Shown here in pieces: positions 58,272 to 64,000 of a stretch of DNA of 64,000 nucleotides (within the stretch, counting starts at the first letter, position 1; every line of letters starts with the position of its first letter). Source of the DNA: Otis tarda (taxonomy: Eukaryota; Chordata; Aves; Otidiformes; Otididae). The position numbers and the translations under genes are program-made. The DNA lies in assembly GCA_026413225.1 (NCBI GenBank), contig CM048560.1, positions 11,922,001 to 11,986,000 on the forward strand, read 5' to 3'. The notes beneath the pieces are model-generated. The model did not search any database. It worked only from the letters and a program-made list of their open reading frames with translations, and was not told the DNA's origin.

Positions 58272-61200
58272 CTGGGGAGGGTAATGAATACGGAGGAGGA
58301 AACACAAAAAATTGAGAGCAATGAGTGGCAAAAATCAGGAACAGCTTTCAAGGCTAATGACAGGAGAGAACAAAGTAATAATCTGAATTAAATTCTACAC
58401 CAAAATAATTGTTTAATGGATGCATTTAAAGTTACCTAAAAATTATCTCAGTTCTGCAAATTAAACTTCTGCTCCGTTGAAGGCTCCAGTCAACCCTGAA
58501 AACCAAAGCCCAGTAGCAGAGGGTGCTGCTCTCTATTCTCCCTGCTGGGACAGCTGCAGCTTACTGCTGTTTGCCCCGACTGCCCAAGAGCAGACAGTGG
58601 CAGCCTGATTCTAATCTGCAGCCAGAGAGATGCTGCTTCTGAGAGTGCAGCAGATGTACAGGAAATTAGCAGCAACAAATCTTTCCTAATTGTGGAAGTT
58701 GCATCAGCTACAGAGACAGACATCAGAAGGACTGGAAAGTCTCTGTTAGAAATATTTGTTATCCCTCAACTTTCTGGAAAACACAACTGATCACGAGTTA
58801 AATCTCCGGGGATCTCCTCTTGCCCCCCGTCCTTTAGCCTCATACGCTCCAGGTACCTGAATATACCTCAGTCTCTTCAAGGGCAATTCCTCTCCACAGA
58901 GATGGAGGTACCACCTCCCAGTAGTGGCAAAAAATGTTTTAGGTCACAGGCAGAAAGCTGTTTTATAAATACAGGCAGTACTTTCAGTAAATTACCTTTG
59001 ATGTATTTTTAAAAAAATTTCGGTCTTATTTGCATTGTAAGTATCTGCTGGGTAAAGCAGCTTTAGGAGCATCTCTCTGAGGAACCTAAAGAAATGGGTG
59101 TTCTTCCTTCTCTACTGATCTATCATTTTCCCTCCTCTGATTTCACTACAGAAAATGGTTTCCCCCTCCTTCCACATTCTGCTAGAGTTAATAAAAGCAA
59201 GCCTTTATATACATGTAAATGCAAATGTCACTGTTAAAATCACAATAATAAGGCAACATGAGAGACAGAGAAAGAAACACAAGCAGATAACAAGGAAACA
59301 AATGCTCTTCCCAGTCAGCAGTGAGGCTGCATTTCTGCCTGAATCCCCTAGATTTACCCAGAGCTCAGCAATGAGTTCAGCTCAGACTTGGGTGGGTCTC
59401 TGTACGTCTTGGCAGCAGAGACAGGCAAAGTTCCTAGGCCACCGATGGCTGGACGGTGGTCTGGCACGCTTAGGCCAGGGCTGGTGCTTCGTATCCAAGC
59501 TGCCTTTTGTTTTTCCCAAAATGTCAGTTCAGAGACAACAAGGTTTTAACATCAAGATGCAGTGGGCTGAATCCAAATTTGACGGCAGTGTTTTAATCTG
59601 TGGCAATGTGTATTGCATTACAGATGCTTCTTGGAAAGATGTTTCTCATTCTGCAGATCCCAGGACATATGTATGGCTAAGGATTCATCAACTATTCATA
59701 GCTTCTTCTAATTAAAGAGATATTCAGTATAATAATGTTAAAAGAAGTTGCCACCTCTGTTACTAATAATCTCAGTTAAAAGAAGAGAGTATGAAGATGA
59801 AGTTTCCTTTCAATTTTTTTGCCTGTTGGTTTGCTTAACTCATATTTACTCCAGCCCGATGAGCTTCCTTCTCTTCACATTTCTAGCTAAATTTCACTTC
59901 TACATCTCAGTTCTGAGTCCAGTTTTGTTGCCAAGCGCCTGCTCTGTTTGAATTTCTGGTGTTGCTGAGGAAGACGTAAATCAGTTCTAGAAACAGGCTT
60001 CATTTTATAAGAGGAAAAACGTCTATAAACATTTAACATTTTTTCCCCAAAAAAAGAAAACCTCAAACCAAAACAAGAAAATAACCTAATGGAAAATAGT
60101 CTTAAAAGGCATAAGTTACATGATTAACTCACACTTGGTGCAAAAAAGGATCCTGGATGCCTGAAGATTCTTCCTTAATCACTCCCAACCTACCTTACAA
60201 AAGTGCACTTCAGAATGGCTGGGCATATGCTAGAGGTAGCTGAGCAATCTGATCCTTATGGCCACCAGAAACGGGAGGGTTCCTCCTCCCTCCCTCAGCG
60301 CTAACGCCTTCCCTGTCAACCTCTGGCGACCGTCAGACTCTCCTGCAAGTCCTCTGAACTCCTCAGGCTGTTTTTCTGCCAACACAATAAAACACCTCAA
60401 GGACGGATCTGACAAGAGCGTGCAAAACCAAGGAGATATTGACAACAGGAACTCTCCTTTCTGGTGGTGGTAAATTGTTAAACTGGCTCACTGGTCATTA
60501 CCCTAAAAAAAAGACTCCTGGAGGCTGCTCACGTAGCTAGGGAAGAGAAGAAACATCCAATTCTGAACAGTGTGAGAGCACAGCATTTTTTTTTCCCCCT
60601 ACAGTGTTGTGGGAACTCATACAAGCCACCAAAACTCACAGTACTGGGATGGAGGCAAAGCACTACACACCACTCATGATCAAAATGGCAGTTTCCTTCG
60701 AAAAAGTTTTCTGTTGTGACAACAGTTTATCATGGATATGGATATTTCAGTTTAACATTGGATCACGGTCTGAAACCTGACTAAAGGATAAACGGGTGTA
60801 CAACGGTGCAGGAACATCGCACTCCGTGTCCACCTCATGACTGCGCATGTGAGTAACTGCCTGCTTGCCACAGCAATTGAATTAGCAAGATCACAGGCGC
60901 CAGATTAGATTAAAGAGAGTGAAAGGTCAGCTTCGGGAAGATAAAAATGTAGAGAGATGCTTGCTTGCACGCTACTCAAAAGACACGTCAGACTACAGCT
61001 TTCAGGCTGGGCCTGTCTCTCTTCCTGGAGAGCAATATGTTTTCTTCTATCAGTACTTGCCAACTCTCAACCACATTTAAAACATAATGGCTGAAGCAAA
61101 TGGAAGCCTTTCATCTCCTCACTTAGGGTGAGATTAATTTTTTCCAGCTTTAGCTGTCTGACAGAGTTGTCTGGGCTCCCTTTAAAATCTACAGAAGGAG

Positions 61201-61469
61201 AGAGGCACCTCCGGAAGGAAATTCAGTCCATGCAATGGTAGGTGTTTTGGACAGGTGGGAAAAATTGAGAGGGGTTTTTCTGCCTCCACTGAGTGTAGGA
61301 GGAGTCTTGCGTGGTGCTTGAGAATTTGCGGTGCCTGGTAGTCTGTAAAGCAGCAACAGCTGTCTGTGAAATGATTTAAGAAAAAAATCCAGATGCAAAG
61401 AAATTAAGGAAGAAAAGCAGAAGTATTAGAGGAACACTGAAGATCAAGCAAACCTAAGCCAAATTTAGG

Positions 61470-61995
61470 AGTTGTGGCTAGGGCATTGAGGAAAGTTTCG
61501 TCATCTTCTGTTTAGCACTGGTGAGACTATAGTTGGAATACCATGTAAAGTTTTGGGTCCCCTTCCTTCTCCCAGGCAAAGATGGATGTGGGGAAACTGG
61601 ACAGTGGTCAGCAGAGGCTATCAAAATGGTCAGAGCCTGGGGCACGTGGTCTGTGAAAAGAGATGAAGGGAGCTGGGCTGGTCTAGTCTGCTGAAGAGAA
61701 GACGAGGATGCCAATCTAGGAACAACCCACAACTAGCTGAAGGGAGCTACAGAGACAAGGGAACAAAACCCCACAGTTCCGGATTACAAGCCAAGGTGCC
61801 ATGGCCACGTGTGGTGGTTTGGGATGTTCAGATTCTTCCCCTGCACAGCCCCGCAATGGGTCATCACAAAGGTGGAGGGTCTCCCTATCCTTGGAAACTC
61901 CCAAGACGTGGCTAGACCAAGCCACAGCTGATTCAATCTAGTGCTGACAATACAGTCCCACTTCGGACTAGAGACCTGCAAGAGGTCCCTCTGGC
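61470..61995 (+). mobile_element. Old CR1 LINE copy
   Basis: TTTAGCACTGGTGAGACTAT, GTTGGAATACCATGTAAAG and TTTTGGGTCCCC match the CR1 region encoding the LVRPHLEYC-type motif. Later blocks CCTTGGAAACTCCCAAGACG, TGGCTAGACCAAGCC and GAGACCTGCAAGAGGTCCC match the CR1 3' part. The copy is divergent and internally rearranged or deleted. Confidence 0.7.
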
Positions 61996-61999
61996 AAAC

Positions 62000-64000
62000 A
62001 CTCCTACGATTTCGTGAACATTCACAGTTTGAGCGCCATCGTCAGCAAGTGAAAAACAAAATGGCAACACTGCCCAAGACTGTTAATGCATTTTTACAAA
62101 ACCCTTTTCATTCAGGATTATATAGAAATTCTGGTGTACAGGGAGATGGTGCCAGTGATATCAAATAGAAACAAATGGGCGCAGTTCTCTGCCTTGATCT
62201 GTGCACATCTCACTTGACATGCGTCTCTGACTTAAACATCTAGAACTATGATAACTGTTTTTGCCTTCAAGTATTCTAATTATGTACATTTCGCTTGTGA
62301 AACAAGATGTCTCAAGCTAATTTCAACATTTTCTGCCAACATCCTGCTAAGTATGATGCAACTGTATCAGAGAACCACAGAAGCAGTGTTTTCATAAATG
62401 TGGGTTTTAAAAATGAAATGCCCCATTGACAACATTTCACCAAGCCACTGGAGTTCCCAGCTTTTCTAACTGTTTCAAAATACAGGGGACTTTCAGGTCA
62501 AAGAAAGGCTCTACTGGAATTCTAATAATAGAATCAAGATGTGAATAATGATGCACGCAGGTTTTTATATGAGTAAGTACATCAGTGTACTCTTAGACAC
62601 TGAGGCTGCAAATACTCTGGCAAAATAACTGATCTCAGTATGTGGATAACATCAACTGCATGGGCACTTTTTTAATTATCTGAACCATGCTCCCAGACGA
62701 ACGTTCCCCTCTTTTTCTTACTACTCTAGTGTTTTTAATTTTACACAAAATGATGGAACATCTTGGACTTACCACAATTTCTGCAAAATATCAGAGGGGC
62801 ATTGAGCACCCTGAGGGCACTAACTCCTAATCCTCTCCTCCAACACAGCTGGAGAGCCACTCAGCTTGTCAGTTCACAGACAACTGAATGTGCAGCCTTT
62901 ATTCTCCCTATTACCCCAGCTGATCCATGAAAATACCTAATCAGGCCCTCAACGAGAGGGTATACAGAAGAGCAAGAGCCTGAGGCTACTTCATGCTGGT
63001 GGATGCACTCCGTTTCATTTCCATTCCCTCTCACCCTCTGAACCTCTCCTGGCTCTGCAGAGCTACCCCTGACCTGCACAAAGGCAACGTGAACTCCAGG
63101 CAGTCCCCGAGCTGCAGATCATTTCCCTCTCTCCCTCTGATCACACAGAAATCTGTTTATAAGCATACCAAAAGCACACACAGCCCTATAACAACTGCAC
63201 ATGCCTTTACTGGGAGGGAAACACAGACATGGAGCACAGCAACGCACCGTTTGATGGGTCAGATTCAATACTGTAATTTCACACAAGCCAAAGCAGCTGC
63301 ATCAGGGCTTTGTCAGGATGTTTTCAAACAGAAAAAGCACTGCAAGCAGATAAAGGTGATTCGTAATCAGACAAAAAGTGCCATAGCCAAGGTACAGGGT
63401 TCTGGGTTTATTTTCCTTCTTTTAATCCAGACCAGTCTTGTTCTTAGGCATCTATTTCCTATGAGAATTAAGTTACTGGAAGTGCCTTTTATATACAAAC
63501 AGATAAATTCTTAAATCAACTATTGAGGTGTGGAGAAACTTTATAAGCCATAAGAGCTGTCAGTTTTAAACCATGTGAAGATTCCTAATCCAGAGGAGGA
63601 TAACGGAGGGTGATGACTATAACTGCCAGGAGGGCAGAGGAGGAATAGGAGCACTGTGGGGAATTCAATGCTAATTATTCGAGAACATACAGGACATCAG
63701 GCTGTTCTTCCTGACAAGGTCCGCAGCCGTAATCTCCTTGCAGGTGTGTAAGATAATGAGACTGAAGTACATACACACTTCTTACATGCATTTGTTACAT
63801 CCTTTTGACAAGTGGGTAAAATCCTCATCCTGGACCTCCATACCAAACCAACAGTAACCAACTCTACACTGAAACGGAAATATCCTGTTACAACATTGAA
63901 ACAGTTTACTCAGCTGGCTTAACATTCCTTTCTTAGCATCTGTAGTATCACCTCTGTATTTAGCCTGAACCTAAAGAGTTCCTTTCTGCTTCTGTAAATG
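62000..64000. other. AT-rich ATF6 intron sequence, nothing recognised
   Basis: No coding exon, known repeat or RNA gene was recognised. A plus-strand open frame of 173 codons at 62993-63514 has no coding-like motif. Confidence 0.4.

Larger units (their letters stand above)
45367..64000 (-). other. ATF6: ATF6 intron 14 (partial)
   Basis: I searched this span for the expected preceding ATF6 exon (the YQDFFEAIRR...FYVVSFRR region) and did not find it, so the intron appears to run past the window end (at least 18.6 kb). It is AT-rich, with homopolymer tracts such as A runs at about 49978-50000 and 50107-50120 and a T run at about 55679-55700. It also contains CR1 copies at about 55155-55476 and 61470-61995. 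Confidence 0.7.

Overview
This window is vertebrate nuclear DNA, most likely from a bird. It carries CR1 LINE copies with their typical 3' ends, short GC-rich genes with small introns, and protein sequences that are clear orthologues of HSD17B7, OLFML2B and ATF6. A turtle or crocodilian cannot be excluded from the sequence alone. No bacterial, CRISPR, phage or tRNA/rRNA features were seen.

Layout. 1-480 holds a coding-looking open stretch, possibly the 3' end of an upstream plus-strand gene. 1920-2230 is an almost T-free pentamer-based tandem array, followed directly by the CpG-rich HSD17B7 promoter. HSD17B7 (+) is complete in nine coding exons, 2403-7334. 7340-12166 is intergenic, with two inverted CR1 copies and then the CpG-rich OLFML2B promoter. 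OLFML2B (+) is complete in eight coding exons, 12167-24968, with its poly(A) signal near 25929. ATF6 (-) converges on it tail to tail. Its last exon (28464-28672) and the preceding exon (45282-45366) are present, and the rest of the gene lies beyond position 64000. Roughly 28.7-45.3 kb is therefore ATF6 intron 15 and 45.4-64 kb is intron 14 sequence, numbering by the 16-exon human gene. Both are AT-richer and contain old CR1 fragments.

Functions. HSD17B7 is a cholesterol-biosynthesis 3-ketosteroid reductase, OLFML2B a secreted olfactomedin-domain matrix protein, and ATF6 the ER-membrane sensor transcription factor of the unfolded protein response. They share a locus, not a pathway. As I remember the mammalian map, OLFML2B-ATF6 is a conserved tail-to-tail pair, but HSD17B7 lies several genes away. 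Its position directly upstream of OLFML2B here is a notable rearrangement.

The most interesting unexplained material lies inside the ATF6 introns: splice-flanked, protein-like open stretches on the opposite strand (especially 37864-38024), a 299-codon open frame at 35023-35922 (-), and an 84-base exon-like segment at 58188-58271 (-). None matches a protein I recognise, so all are hypotheses.
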